NCBI RefSeq assembly: GCF_034702125.1
Contig: NC_085872.1
Span: 32,975,876-33,039,875, forward strand
Source of the DNA: Engraulis encrasicolus
Taxonomy: Eukaryota; Chordata; Actinopteri; Clupeiformes; Engraulidae
Direction of reading: 5' to 3'
DNA: 64,000 bases
This document shows positions 1 to 12,634 of this stretch, piece after piece. Under the pieces are notes generated by a model that saw nothing but the letters and a program-made list of their open reading frames with translations, ran no database searches and had not been told where the DNA came from. The number at the start of each line of letters is the position of its first letter. The stretch's first letter is position 1. The position numbers and the translations under genes were made by a program.

Positions 1-182
1 TACGCCCTTTTGAAGTTTTGTTAGCGATTAGTCCAGAAAACAACCTTATGATTTGATGGGATAGTGTTTCCAAGCTTCAATGAAGATACATTTCAAAAAT
101 CGTGAGTTGTATCGAATCGTTGGTCAAAAATCTTGATACAGTACGAACCGAATCGTGAGTTGAGTGTATCGTTACAGCTCTA
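1..182. mobile_element. Right end of a hAT-like MITE, cut by the window edge
   Basis: The sequence is full of imperfect TATCGAATCG / CGAATCGTGAG words and ends in GTATCGTTACAGCTCTA. Read in reverse this is TAGAGCTGTAACGATAC, the style of terminal repeat seen in fish hAT MITEs. The left end lies outside the window, so no target-site duplication can be checked. Confidence 0.5.
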
Positions 183-491
183 ATTAGCACACACAGCAAC
201 AACATCAGCATTCCAGTCAGTACTGTTGTGTGACTGGCTATTATGGAGACGCGGCATTCAACAGCTCTGCCAGTCTCTTTTCTTTCTTCTTTACTTTTAC
301 CCCCAAGGGAGCAACAGTTTCTGGCGTTTTGCTCTTTCTTACTCCCTCGCTACATGGCTCATGGCTCAGTTTCTGTGGAAAAAATAGGTTCGCACACTTT
401 TTTGTCCAGCACCAGGGATTGTGCCCAAGCAACTCTCTATCAGGGTCCAGTTTTGCCTTAGATACACAACACAAACACACAGAACCTTTCA
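183..491. other. No gene seen; carries a dispersed repeat piece
   Basis: Positions 386-450 (GGTTCGCACACTTTTTTG and the following ~45 bp with GCACCAGGGATTGTGC) recur at 59853-60010. There the repeat is split after CACACTTC by about 100 bp holding a hammerhead-like motif. No coding signal is seen. Confidence 0.5.
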
Positions 492-962
<471 letters not shown>

Positions 963-1046
963 TGCATGCATGTGTGTACATGTGTGTGCATTTGTGCATG
1001 CGTGTGTGAGTGTGTGTGTGTGTGTGTGTGCATTTGTGCATGCGTG

Positions 1047-1083
<37 letters not shown>

Positions 1084-1098
1084 ATTTGTGCATGCGTG

Positions 1099-1165
<67 letters not shown>
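963..1165. repeat. Compound TG microsatellite with a higher-order unit
   Basis: TG runs are separated three times by a CATTTGTGCATGCGTG motif (about 989, 1031 and 1083). A (TG)n plus 16-bp cassette has therefore been copied in tandem, followed by a pure (TG)n run to 1164. Confidence 0.9.
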
Positions 1166-1166
<1 letters not shown>

Positions 1167-2049
1167 ATTCACAAAAAAGACAGCACCCACCTCACCGACA
1201 CTGGCGTCTGTCATAAACCAGTTCACTATTTGGGCCTTTTCAGTTCACCGGAATCCATTGAAAAACCACAATCTCTCATACGCAAATGAAACCATTTAAT
1301 AATCTGTTTCCCTTGATTTAATTTTAGAGTTGAATAGCCCATCTCATCTTGTTTGTGAAGCATTTGTTGTTGTTTTTTTAATGTGTGAAATAAGCTGACT
1401 TCACTGCCTACATGTTGCTTGCCTTTGCGGTCTCTGGTCACTGTGACAGGAGCGAAAGGTACTGTGGGGAGACAGCAGGGGTTTTTACATGTCTCTGTGT
1501 CTGAGCTGTGGCTGACCTGACGTCTCAAAGGGGCCGTGCTCTGCAGCGTTGATGATTAGCGCGCGGCACTTGCTCGACTTGGCAGAAGCAGTCACCAAGA
1601 AACAAACGAATCCCATGTTGGTTGTTCATGTCTAACGCCCTGTGAAATCACGACAGTGTGAGACCAGAGTTTGGAACCCAAAACATCTCACAAGGGTTTA
1701 CAAGCATTGCCGAAAATCGAAAAAAAAACAATCCGGACATTCCATTTTCATCATCAACCTCTTTGCCATCAAGTTGCTTGTCAGGATAACAATCCCACAA
1801 GGGAACTTGCACAAGACAGCACGTTGCGCTGCTCTAATAGCTGTGGAATTGCGTACTTACAGGACTTGCATTTGCTTTGCCTTTTGACAACAGACAATAA
1901 TCTCGGAGCAGGGAGAGCGAGACTGAGAGGAAAAACAAGTGGAATGATGAAACAAGTGGCAGCTGTGTGCCCTGTATGCTCCGTTTGGGCCAGGTCAGCA
2001 CTAATAGCCTCTAAGCAACTGTGTATGTGCGTTACCATGTGTGTGTGTA
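1166..2049. other. Nothing recognised
   Basis: About 880 bp of mixed-composition DNA. Open frames are short, not codon-like and without domain resemblance. No terminal repeats found. Confidence 0.5.
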
Positions 2050-2071
2050 TGAGAGAGAGAGAGAGAGAGAT

Positions 2072-2112
<41 letters not shown>

Positions 2113-2130
2113 AAGGGAGAAAGAGAGAGA
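2050..2130. repeat. (GA)n microsatellite, impure
   Basis: GA run with TA, CA and GGGAAAG interruptions towards 2130. Confidence 0.95.
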
Positions 2131-2450
2131 TTTGGGTCAGATTGGGCTATGAGTCATTTACCATTGGGGAAATGGCCTCACTTTTCGTTGGCGCCCATTC
2201 AAGGTCTGTGTTGCCTCAAGTACAAACACTCCTACTCACACATACAAATAATACATGTATATACGAAGATAAGCAGGATGAACAAACTGATGTATTTGAC
2301 GATATATTTTCCTACGCAGTTGCAGAAGTGTCAAAAGGCATGCAAATTGTGTGTGCTCGTATGCATTTATACTGACCAGACACACCAGACACACACATGC
2401 ACACTGACATCACATATACAAAATACAGGCACACACACTTGTGCACTCAC
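2131..2450. other. Nothing recognised
   Basis: Low-complexity CA-rich flank of the next microsatellite; no gene signal. Confidence 0.5.
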
Positions 2451-2485
2451 TCACATACGCGTGCGCGCACACACACACACACACA

Positions 2486-2548
<63 letters not shown>

Positions 2549-2553
2549 GCACA

Positions 2554-2609
<56 letters not shown>
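2451..2609. repeat. Compound (CA)n-(CACG)n-(CA)n microsatellite
   Basis: A short CA run is followed by about 19 copies of the tetramer ACGC (2485-2545), a CGCACACGCGC bridge and (CA)n to 2608. It is alternating purine-pyrimidine throughout and so a candidate Z-DNA former. Confidence 0.95.
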
Positions 2610-2610
<1 letters not shown>

Positions 2611-3151
2611 CCTATTTCCTTTTAAGAAGATCTTGTGTGCTGCCTGCGCAATGCTGTGTGTGTGTAGGGAGTGTTCTGACATATCCCTCCAGACCTGCAG
2701 TACAAACACGTGCAGTGAAGTCATTGTTTTCCAGTGGCCGTGCCAGCAAGTAGGGGCTCATGGTTTAAGCCCTGCTAACATCACACGTCACACCAGATGG
2801 ACATGCACACACACACGCACGCACGCATGCACACATCCCAACCTTAATATCTTTGAGGGGCCCTTGTGGGGACCTTCCTATCTTTTTGGGGCCCTTCCAT
2901 TCGTATTAACCCTAACAATAGCTAAATAATGCCAAACTGTGCCCAAAAAAGAAAAAAAAAAACAATCCCGAACTGCAACCTGTCGGTGAGGAAATGTTTT
3001 TACACTTTAAATTTTACCAGTAACAACAAAACTACCCCAAGGAAAAGGGGTCAAAACGTGTGGGGTCCAGGATTTGGGCACCACATGGAGCGAGAGCAGC
3101 ATGTTGGTGTGTTCCAATAGCAGGGGCCTCACGAAGAAAGATTGGTGTAGT
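2610..3151. other. Nothing recognised apart from a short CA run
   Basis: A small CACA/CGCA patch lies at 2804-2832. A GGGGCCC-rich stretch at 2857-2895 resembles decayed MITE sequence but no ends could be paired. Confidence 0.45.
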
Positions 3152-3229
3152 ACACACGCACACTCACACACTCACACACACACACACACGCACACGCGCA
3201 CACACACATACACACACGCACACACACAG
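3152..3229. repeat. (CA)n microsatellite, impure
   Basis: CA dinucleotides with CT and CG interruptions. It probably lies in the intron downstream of the minus-strand exon at 3618-5420. Confidence 0.93.
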
Positions 3230-3472
3230 GGTGACAATAAATCCCTATGCTCAGTTTTCCTTCCACTTCCATGCCACATTTCTGTCAAACCTGTCTTTGG
3301 ACTGGACTTTGAACAGGGATAATCTCAACCCTTCTACAAAGACATCCAGAGCACTCCAAACATATTCTTGCATGATAGACAGTACACGCAGACCCAAGAA
3401 GGCCTACTTATCTGCAGAGCCTCCAAAGCATTCACTTTACATAACAAGAAAACATAGGAGGAGACACGACAG

Positions 3473-3588
<116 letters not shown>

Positions 3589-3617
3589 ATGCCTTGTCTA
3601 AACCTATTAAATCCTAC

Positions 3618-5327
3618 CTTCCGGCGCCGCAGCTTGACGGTAGTCTCCTCAGTCACATGCTCCTGTTCCTCTGTGGCGACTGCAGAGGTGGGCACATGTG
3701 GGTCACACCTCCCAGTAGCGCCACCCTCCTCCTGAGCAGCTGCCATCATAGAGGAGGCATCTCCAGCCTCACCCAGCTCCAGCTGCTCCGAGCATGGCGC
3801 ACTCCGGCCTTCGGCACTTTGGAGTGCACAAGCACCTCCGTCAAGGCTTGTGTCGTTTGGGCTTGGCAGCTCCACTCCACCACATCGATTTGTGGTTCCA
3901 GGTGATTCTTCGCTTTCCTGTGGGTTCTGACATGGCATCTCAGTAGCAGCCTCCTCCTCGTCGTTATCCACCCACCCTGGCTTCTCAGCTCCTCCTGTTT
4001 CGTCTCCGACCTCTGATAAAGACACTTCCAAGATGGTGTCCAGCTTTGAGCCCCCGGAGCCTCCCTCATGGCGCCTCTCCTGGGAGACACCCATGGATAC
4101 GGAACATTCTAAGCTGGCCAGCGGCTCAGGGTGGGCATCATCATCATCGTCTCTTGTTGCAGTTTCACACGGCTCTGCACTGAGAGCCTCACAATCGGTC
4201 TGAAGGCATTCAAGGTCCGCTGGTCTTGTGGACGAGGGCAAGGAGGCTGTGCTCTGGGCTCTGCTGCTGTGTTGAGCAGCCGGTGTTGGACTGCTCATGA
4301 CCTGGTGGGCCGCTCCTGCTAGGACTAATCCTTCAGGGGCCTGTGCCTCCGGGGCGGTGTCCATGCCTGAAATGTCGGCATCAAGCCGACATGCCAAATC
4401 TGTTTTTGCCTTGCCAGGCTTTTCACAATATTCGGTCTCTCCTGTCATGTGCCCTTGGCAAATGGTTTCAGGCTCTCGCTCTGCTACACTGTCCACCGTG
4501 TCAGGCTCAAGACTTGGCGTGTGATCGGGCGTATCCTCTTTCAAGACAGAGCCCTCGAACCCACTCGGATGGCGGCTGAGGAGAGCAGTGGCATTCTCCC
4601 CCGCCGTCAGAGTGGCAGTGCACTCTAGCGTTGCGGTGCTATTGCTGCCTTCCACTTGTTGAGCTGCTGCCACCGTTGTCTGAGAAATGTTCGGCGTAGT
4701 CTTTGGGTCGAGCAGAACATCGGGGAGCCTGGAGAGGCCAGAGTTCAAGTTGGGGAGGTTGCTGCTGGGAAGCTGTGCTGTGGGGCAGTTGGAGTTGGCC
4801 TCCTCGGCCTCGCCAAGGTCATCCACACAAGGCAGAGTTTTGCTGTCATTAGTTGGCCCTAATGGAGCATCTACTGGCGTCTCGCTCGCCATAGGGATCT
4901 TGGCCAGTATGTGGAGAGGGTGTGGTGAATCTTTGCTCTCGTCACCATCCTGTTTGTCGGCACATACAGCTGTGGAGGGAGCCAGTGAACACAGAGGCTT
5001 CTGTGACTGGTCTGCCATGATGTCATTGTCCCGAACAGACCCACATTCAAACCCACCAGACACTGGCAGCTCACAGCTCACTCTCTCACCTGCCTCACCC
5101 TCCAGCCATTGTTCGCTCCCATCCTCCTCTACAACGGAGGCTGTCACCGCTGGAAACCACTCGGGCAAGGAGGCGCATCGCTCTCGATGGACTCTCCGTG
5201 AACGAGGCCCATTTCTCCGGCCGCCACGACAGCAGACGAGGTCCAGGTCATCCAGACTGTAGCACGGACCTGAGCGGCTGGTCACGTGCTCCTCCCAACT
5301 TCTTCTTCTGCGTTTAACGACAGGCAT
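3618..5327 (-). CDS. First coding exon (570 codons) of an unrecognised host protein
   Basis: The frame is open from ATG at 5327 to an AAG codon ending at 3618, followed at once by GTAGGA, a good splice donor in phase 0. The ATG was chosen because an in-frame TAG lies 15 nt upstream and a splice acceptor lies just beyond. The gene must continue leftwards out of the window; reading past the donor only enters a CA repeat. The product begins MPVVKRRRRSWEEH, has an Arg-rich stretch at residues 33-50, then a long region rich in Ser, Thr, Pro, Glu and Asp (including RDDDDD) that looks disordered, and ends basic (TTVKLRRRK). No enzymatic domain, signal peptide or membrane segment is visible. The basic clusters could be nuclear or lipid-binding signals. 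This is the only stretch with sustained open reading plus splice signals on both sides. I cannot name the family; a scaffold or signalling protein is possible but is a guess. Confidence 0.75.
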
Positions 5328-5422
5328 AGCAGACACCCACGTCTATCCCATAGAGCCCCTTTGAGAGCAGCAGCCTGCTGTATTAAAACCTGCGTCCAGC
5401 TGTTGGCTCGACACCACTTTCT
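5328..5422 (-). other. 5'UTR, splice acceptor and two-codon upstream ORF
   Basis: On the minus strand a pyrimidine-rich tract ending CTCCTTTACAG places the acceptor AG at 5421-5422 and exon start at 5420, so there is at least one upstream non-coding exon. Within the 93-nt leader is an upstream ATG GGA TAG, a minimal two-codon ORF in frame with the main start, which begins 15 nt after its stop. Confidence 0.7.
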
Positions 5423-5449
5423 GTAAAGGAGAGGGAGAGGAGAAACGAT

Positions 5450-5450
<1 letters not shown>

Positions 5451-5487
<37 letters not shown>
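5451..5487. repeat. (GA)n tract upstream of the splice acceptor
   Basis: On the gene's sense strand this is (CT)18, ending about 30 nt before the acceptor AG at 5421-5422. It extends the polypyrimidine tract. Confidence 0.95.
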
Positions 5488-5488
<1 letters not shown>

Positions 5489-6130
5489 AAAGAGCAGATC
5501 ATCAGAGTAGTTCATCTCCAGACATGCAGGATATGCAATTCACAGACAGATCCTTATCGAGTTGGGGATATTGCATCACACAATAAACATAATAGTATGT
5601 GGGAGACAGTTCACGTTAGCTTTAGGAGGATTTTGTGTGTCTTTTCCATATGCTGCGTGTCATCATGTCGCAGTACCTTTTGAAGGGGTTGTGTGCGTGC
5701 AGTATTTTTAGCTGAGACGTGTTTGGTTTAGTTGTGTTCGCTATACTTCATCTTTTTTTATGTGACAGTTTGTTTATCCCCATTTTAAACATGTGAGGTG
5801 TACTCCTGAACATAAACGTGATAGTCTTTCTCTGTCTATTAAGTATGTTTTTGTACAGGATTGGTTTTGTCATTATGTGTGTATGATGTGTGTATTGTTG
5901 TACCATGGGACACAGCAGAGTGAGCAGTGTCCCATGGAAACAACCATCAGGTATAAACGGAGGAGAAATTGAAGACTTTGCCTCACACAGAAGCCTTACA
6001 GCCTGGCACATTATCAGGATCATCAATATTGCCAAATCCTAAACAGTTCTGCCACAAGAACCGAGTACGATACCTGTGTCCATCCCAGTAACAGCTGGTT
6101 CTTGGCTATGCTAAAGAAGCAATTGGACAG
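5488..6130. other. Probable intron; nothing recognised
   Basis: Intronic if the minus-strand gene model is right. AT-rich, no open frame of note and no exon-like splice pairs recognised. Confidence 0.5.
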
Positions 6131-6418
6131 TCATGCGTAAGCGGTTAGGGCGTCAGACTTGTAGCCAAAAGGTTGCCGGTTTGACTCCCAACCCGCCAGG
6201 TTGGTGGGGGCAGTGCTCTCCCCCATCCTGCTCCATGACTGAGGTACCCTGAGCACGGTAACGCTCCCTTTCGGGCACCATTGGGGGCTGCCCCCTTGCA
6301 CGGGTGAGGCATGAATGCAATTTCGTTGTGCGCAGTATGCAGTGTTCACTTGTGTGCTGTGGAGTGCTGTGTCACAATGACAATGGGAGTTGGAGTTTCC
6401 CAGTTGGGCTTTCACAGC
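6131..6418 (+). mobile_element. tRNA-headed SINE (V-SINE-like)
   Basis: The head resembles a tRNA: box A-like TGCGTAAGCGG at 6134-6144 and box B-like GGTTTGACTCC at 6178-6188 (one mismatch to consensus), the RNA polymerase III internal promoter. The body ends in CAATGGGAGTTGGAGTTTCC and GTTGGGCTTTCAC. A second, truncated copy of the body lies inverted at 61187-61310, confirming a dispersed family. SINEs are moved by LINE enzymes; this copy has no clear tail. Confidence 0.8.
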
Positions 6419-6767
6419 TTTCACTTCAATTCACAATTGAAACGCTATGCCAGTTTTTTGGGGGTCTTTCCCAAACAAAGTGGGAGAGCACAGCTAAAAA
6501 AAAAAATCTGTTATCCATTTCACAATACACCAAGATGCCAAGTCTGTGCTCTGACAAGTTCAAACCACACTAACCCAGAGAGGGAGAGAGAGAAAGTGGC
6601 TGTTGTCAAGAGCAGTTGAGGAGACGTCAGAGGCCTGCAGACTTCTTAGTGCTACTCTGTTTGAACCCCAGGGATTCAGCATGGAGGGTTTTTTTTTACC
6701 AGCAGAGTTCCCTTAACCCAGATTTAGTCCAACTGCGCCAATGCCATTGGGGTGCTGAGTGTCACAT

Positions 6768-6769
<2 letters not shown>
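6419..6769. other. Nothing recognised
   Basis: Short unremarkable stretch with an A-rich patch near 6495. Confidence 0.5.

Positions 6770-6848
<79 letters not shown>
6770..6848. repeat. (GA)n microsatellite
   Basis: About 38 pure GA units. Confidence 0.97.
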
Positions 6849-6851
<3 letters not shown>

Positions 6852-7003
6852 TGTATTGAAATTCATCCCTGCTCTGACAGGAACTTGAATGTGCCTTTCT
6901 GTCTGTCTGACAGGATCTCAGCTCGCTGCTTCGGTGACTCTCTCCCTATGACTAAGCCCCAGACCTCCACAGTCTGGTCAGACACAAGCTAACTGGTACA
7001 GCA

Positions 7004-7180
<177 letters not shown>

Positions 7181-7634
7181 GTGTTCGGCCACATGTTTGT
7201 GTGGGAAGAATAGACCATACACACAAATAACCATTACCCTCTGGCAATTTGATATCAGACCCCCTTTTGTGCTTATCATCTCTACAGTGTGTGTTTCAGC
7301 CAACCATGTGAGTTGTGTTGGATGATTATGACATTAAGGACACACTATTCTCCACAGATGCATGGATGTGGCCTTTACTAGCCTAGAAAATGGGATTTCA
7401 TGCAGCATGTGGGTTGTTGCTCATGACTTTACCAGCACTGCTGAGAAAAGTCTTATCCCACATCCTGAGCATGTGGGAGAGAGTATCTGATCCATTGGAG
7501 GAATGGGTGTGTATTTAGTCTTAGTCTGGATATGATGTCTTCTGATGTGTGTGGGAGAGAGAGAGAGGAAGGCAGAAGACAGTGTGTACCTTTCGAGCAA
7601 CCAGGCAGATCTTTTCAAATCAGCATTGTGTCAG

Positions 7635-7639
<5 letters not shown>
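7181..7639. other. Nothing recognised
   Basis: Mixed sequence with short GA patches near 7555; no gene signal. Confidence 0.5.
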
Positions 7640-7693
<54 letters not shown>

Positions 7694-7706
7694 GTGTGTG
7701 TGTGTA
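7640..7706. repeat. (CT)n microsatellite with a short GT tail
   Basis: About 25 CT units followed by TATGTGTGTGTGTG. Confidence 0.96.
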
Positions 7707-9674
7707 AGAGTGAGACAGTGAGTGAGCGAGCGAGCCATGCATTTCCTTCCCGTTATGTCAACTACTATTTCCACTCTCTGCACACTGACATTCTCCCTAC
7801 ACCATGAGGGGAAAAGGTTCAAAAGTCATCCATATTTATAGAAACACTTTTCCCTGTAAGCGTTACAAAATTCCCTAATACAAGAGTACAGCGAAAACCA
7901 CACTGAGAGTCAGAGAGTTGCATATCCATCTACCAGGCACGTGCACAGCATAGTTGCCCACGGTGCCCGAGCAACGGCCCTTTTGCCCACATTGGCTGAT
8001 ATTGCCCTTCCAAGGGAGGGGGAAATAATTTGGCAATTATAATTTCATATTTCAATATCATTTGATTTCTTTATAATTCATAATTTTGATTGAAGTTTTG
8101 TACAATAAAGACTTAAGTCAGTCATACAAATTCATCAGACCCGTCGAGAATGGGCACGAGCGATGTGAGGTAGCCTAGGCCTACGCAACAACTCCGGTGG
8201 GGAGGGAGAAGGCACGCGACAGGCGCTTGAGCGCCTATAAGAGACACGAAAGATTTTGAAGATGCCTGGGTGTCGGCTAGAGCCCTACACACAGTCTACA
8301 TATTAGGGTACAAAATATGCTCACAATCAACCTCTCTATTATCAACAATGTTGAGTTTAGAACTTTTAGTTATCATACATCTGACAGCCAGCCAGCGCCA
8401 GTGGTGTAGTCTACGTAGAACGCAGGTATACGCCGTATACCCACTTCTTAATTTTGGTAATTTCCGTATACCCACTTCTAATGTACCGTATACCCACTTC
8501 TAATGTTCAGTATACCCACTTTAAAATAATTTTCAATATTTAGAATATCCGTTTCATCAACGGCCACTTCTCATGGAAGCATTGTAATTTAACAACACAG
8601 CGATATATTAGACTTTATTAATTCGGAGATTGCGTCAATCATTCGACGGTAGGTATTTCCAGATATGAACGCCTTTCAGTTGACCACTGGGCTGCTGTCA
8701 CAGCGGCGCCATATTTAACCGGTATCATAATTATATGGCCAGCACCAATCAGTTCAAGGCTATACGCACATTATCCTGTAGGTGGTGGTAGCATAAATGC
8801 AAAATGTAATGATGCAGGTGAAAGATGGCGGCGCCCGGGGTTAGGCTAGCCTATGCCGAAAGGCTGAATAGTTACAATTCAGGTGTCCATTTAACTATGG
8901 TTTCATTGCGACCTACCAATCAGACGCGGATATTCTGCCTTTCATCCATCAAAACAAAAATCTAGCATGGCGCGTGTATCGGTAGTTGCTAAAGGTTGCT
9001 AAATTGTAAACTCGAGGCATCTACGAAATGTCCTTGTACATCTGGAGTGACTCATGTTCTCACCATTTGGATCGGATTATACAACTATCATCTCAACATC
9101 CGTGGGTTCGCGTTTGCAGGGTAGACTTTCCAGGGCTGTGACAGGTAGGCTAAGGTGTTTAATAACATTATGACTTACCCCCTCGTCTAACTTTCACGAA
9201 CATTCAAGTTTAGTTCAAGCTTAAATATTAAGTGTTCTGCCCAATTGTTAATGATTTTAATTTTCATTTATGACATAAATGGGCATGTCGAAGACACACA
9301 ACCTGTTTCATGATGTGATGGTGTTCTGCTACTTTAAAACAATCACTCTGTTAGGCCTTGCTTTATGACCGATGAGTACAAAGATCAGGGGTGGATTGGG
9401 AAGAATTTCTCCACCGGGCCAATTTTGCCAAAGCTGGCCCCATACCAAAAACATTTAAATAAATATATAAATAAATATAGCCAAGGCTACACTGTATATT
9501 GTCACATGTGTGTGCCCTTGAAAGGTTCTATATATTGTGCATTCTTTTTTCAATCACTTTTTGTACTAATGTATTATTACAATTTGTATTAGCCTACATT
9601 ATTATGTTCAATTCTGGTTGAAATTTGCATTATCAAACTGTAACCTTTCACACTATTTATAACATATTCATAAT

Positions 9675-9800
9675 CTATACCTGCTCTTGGATGTCAATAG
9701 ATTCCTGGAGTATTTCCCCAGAGCCGTATATAGAGATATCTCTATATACGGCTATGGGGAAATACTCCAGGACTCTATTGACATCCAAGAGCAGGTATAG
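9675..9800. mobile_element. Loopless 126-bp palindrome
   Basis: The two 63-bp halves are reverse complements with only two mismatches, centred on GAT|ATC at 9737/9738 with no spacer. Probably a fold-back MITE; no target duplication could be assigned. A (ATTAT)n run follows at 9838. Confidence 0.85.
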
Positions 9801-9837
9801 GCCTATGCATTATACTGTATTATATTATTTTATATTA

Positions 9838-9930
9838 TATTATGTATTGTATTGTATTATATTATATTATATTATATTATATTATATTATATTATATTAT
9901 ATTATATTATATTATATTATATTTATATTT
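9838..9930. repeat. (ATTAT)n pentanucleotide microsatellite
   Basis: About 17 copies of TATAT/ATTAT, pure A+T. Confidence 0.95.
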
Positions 9931-11583
9931 ATATTATAAGCACTGTCACATTTTACTCAAGGTGCTTAATCTAAAAAGTAAAATGAATGACGAAGAACTG
10001 TTATAGATAGATAGAATAGATTTTACTAGGGCATTAGGGCATGACTATTGAACATCTTTCCGATGGAGAGTTGGAAATTGAGATATTGAGATGCAATACA
10101 TTTTCGTACCATATAGCCTCTTTGCTCAAGTGCCTTGTACAACAACTCTGATACATGGACGCAAACATTTTTGTCACTTAGATTGGTCGCGAGGGGGTGG
10201 CGTCCCGAGCCCTAGCTTGGTAACCACCGAGCCTATGTCTGGCCGAATATACAGTATACCCACTTCTAAACAGTAGACTACACCACTGGCCAGCGCTACG
10301 TTTAGGTAGCAAAAAAACCCGACAGCCAGCTGTAGATATGCCTCGGAAAAATAGGCTAAGATTTCATGTTTCAACTGATTTGCTTTGCAATTCGTATTTT
10401 TGATTGAAGCTTCCTAAATTAAGTTTTCAAATTCAGATTCACCTGCACCTCGAGAGATAGGCAAAGGGAGGGGCAGCATGCGCGTTGCGGGGAGCACGCG
10501 CAGCTCTACATGGGAGGGAGGGGGGAGCAAGCATGCATGCGATGCGACCAGGGCAGAGACGCAAAATATGTCGAAGATGTCGTGGGAGTAGAGCGACTGC
10601 CCTGGCGGCCTGAGGTGAGCTGGAAACATAGCAGACTACACAGTATTACACTACATGACCACAATTAATGCCTCTTAAAGCCGATGTCGAGTTTAGGACG
10701 TTTGTGATCCTAAATAATCTGACAGCCGCTGTGCCACGTTCAGATATTGGGGGAAAACGACAGCCAGCTAGCTTGCAGTCATTGTCAACGTTTTACATGG
10801 CTCAGGTTGTTTTGTGGAAGGCTAACCCAACTAAGAAACATGCAGATGACATGTCGTTTTATCAAGCAAGAGAGAACTTAAGGGGCTTGGCTAGCTAAAG
10901 GAAGCACATCTCTGCAGAGTTGGCTGAGAAAAAAAAATGAACAGGTGCAGGTGAGGCAGAGAATCTTTTTCAGGATTGTAGAGGTTTGATCTTGGTGAGA
11001 CCGCTTGGAAAGTGCTTTTTCTTACGCTGATATATTCTCCGACCCAAAGATACTGTTTCCACTGTCAATGTCCATGTAATTGAAATAAATCCACTCCACA
11101 TGATAACTGACGTTTACTGTTCTTCTCAAGACATAGGCCTACAAAATGTGCATGAACTAACTAAAATATCTGTAATGAAAATAAAAGGTTATAAAGTCTG
11201 CGAGAAGCTCGGAGCTTCAGAGCAACAGATAAGAACTGGTCGCTCCCACGCCACGGTTCTTTGCGATCTGAAATGAAAGCCGGCTCGTCAATTCTTAAAG
11301 CGACAGTACACATTTTTAATATAGGCTACAAAAGACCCAACAAATGACCTAAACCTGTGAATTCTTATTGTTTTAGCTTTCCTATGTAATATTCATCATT
11401 TTAATCATGGAATATGAATATTAATGAAATTTCAAATTCAAATTAAATGATCTTTTTAACCATTTTTAAACTATTTCTATTTATTATAACTTAAAGTCTA
11501 CTTTGGCTGCTACAAGGATTATAAAGATGACAGTGGGTTAATTGATTAAAGATGGCCTCTCAACGTCATTTAATTAATATTGC

Positions 11584-12210
11584 CGTGTTCCCAATTGTTA
11601 TTGAATGTGTTACGCGTTGGTCCTGTTTTAAAAAACGTTCTGGTTGCTTTGTTTCAAGACGTTTTTGCAAGCTGGCAAGGTGGCTTGTGGAGAAACGAGA
11701 GAGTGTTCCGTGTTTCTCGTGGAAATGCGTCTCTGATTGGCTCACTCCTCCTGCTCTCAAAGAAACGCGTCTCTGATTGGCTCAGTCCTCCAGTACTTGG
11801 AGAGAATGTAATGGGAAACAGAGTCGCCACTTCCCCGGGTGGTACTGCACTATAGGGGCGCCAACGGAGGCGTGCAGGCTCCATTCAGGGCTGTGCTCTT
11901 TCGACAGCGACCCCTAGGCGAGCTGCAGGCACGGAGCAACCGGAGTGAGCAGGCTTTATGTATGAGGCTTTGTGCTGTGTGTGTACCTGAGAGTAGCAAC
12001 CAGCTGATAGCTAAGCTAAGCTATGTTTCGGGCCACCAGACGTTGCTTGTTTTGAAAACAAGCAGAAAAAAATTACTCGACATGTTTTTAGATAAATGGG
12101 TCGATATAAACCTTTGTGGGCAACGCCTTCTTTCGACGTGACGAAACACAGAAAGGCTTTCGTGATTCGCTCGTTTCTCTGCATTATTGATGTAAATTGG
12201 GAAACACCGG
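11584..12210. other. Possible further nested element
   Basis: GTGTTCCCAATTGTTATTGA near 11585 is a weak inverted match to sequence at 12180-12208 (ATTGATGTAAATTGGGAAAC), as if they were degraded terminal repeats. No target duplication found. Inside, a 24-bp segment with TCTCTGATTGGCTCA is repeated at 11728 and 11768. Confidence 0.25.
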
Positions 12211-12421
12211 GAAACACAGCCAGGAGAGTTGACGCACCGCTATGAGAGCCTTGCAAGTGAGTTTAACTTGGGGTGACCGTCCGATCTTCGAAAGGAGTGA
12301 GTAAAACTGAGTTTTATCGGAAGTTGGCCTTTAAGCATCCTCATATTTAGCCTATTCATTTACTCATCATTTCATTTCATTTAAGATGAGAATGACTCAG
12401 AGCCACAGACCTCTGCACATA

Positions 12422-12634
12422 GGGCAGGTAGGCATAAGACTGATCATCTCTGTGACTGATAAGTTACAGGTTTAAAAACTATCAAGGCTTTTTCTCATAA
12501 TTTCATTTAATTTAGGGCCAGCCACATACCACACATGAGGAAATGTGGATCAGGAGACATTTAGGGCAGGTGGGCATAAGGCTGATCATCTCTGATATGA
12601 TTAATAGGTAGGCCTACATGTTTAAAAACTAGCA
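12422..12634. repeat. Imperfect direct repeat, spacing about 141 bp
   Basis: GGGCAGGTAGGCATAAGACT with the following ~45 bp (12422-12487) recurs at 12563-12634 with several substitutions and an indel. Confidence 0.75.

Larger units (their letters stand above)
8399..10288. mobile_element. Nested hAT-like element (1.9 kb, non-autonomous)
   Basis: Inverted ends are CAGTGGTGTAGTCTAC at 8399 and GTAGACTACACCACTG ending at 10288. A perfect 8-bp duplication GCCAGCGC lies at 8391-8398 and 10289-10296. Subterminal GTATACCCACTTCTAA words repeat four times near the left end and once near the right. No transposase ORF. A 190-bp relative with the same ends lies at 52600-52789. It sits inside the larger hAT element and is therefore younger than it. 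Confidence 0.9.

Noticed and set aside
1671..2375. A 234-codon plus-strand open frame
   Set aside because: Runs through a GA microsatellite, no domain resemblance, no splice or promoter support.
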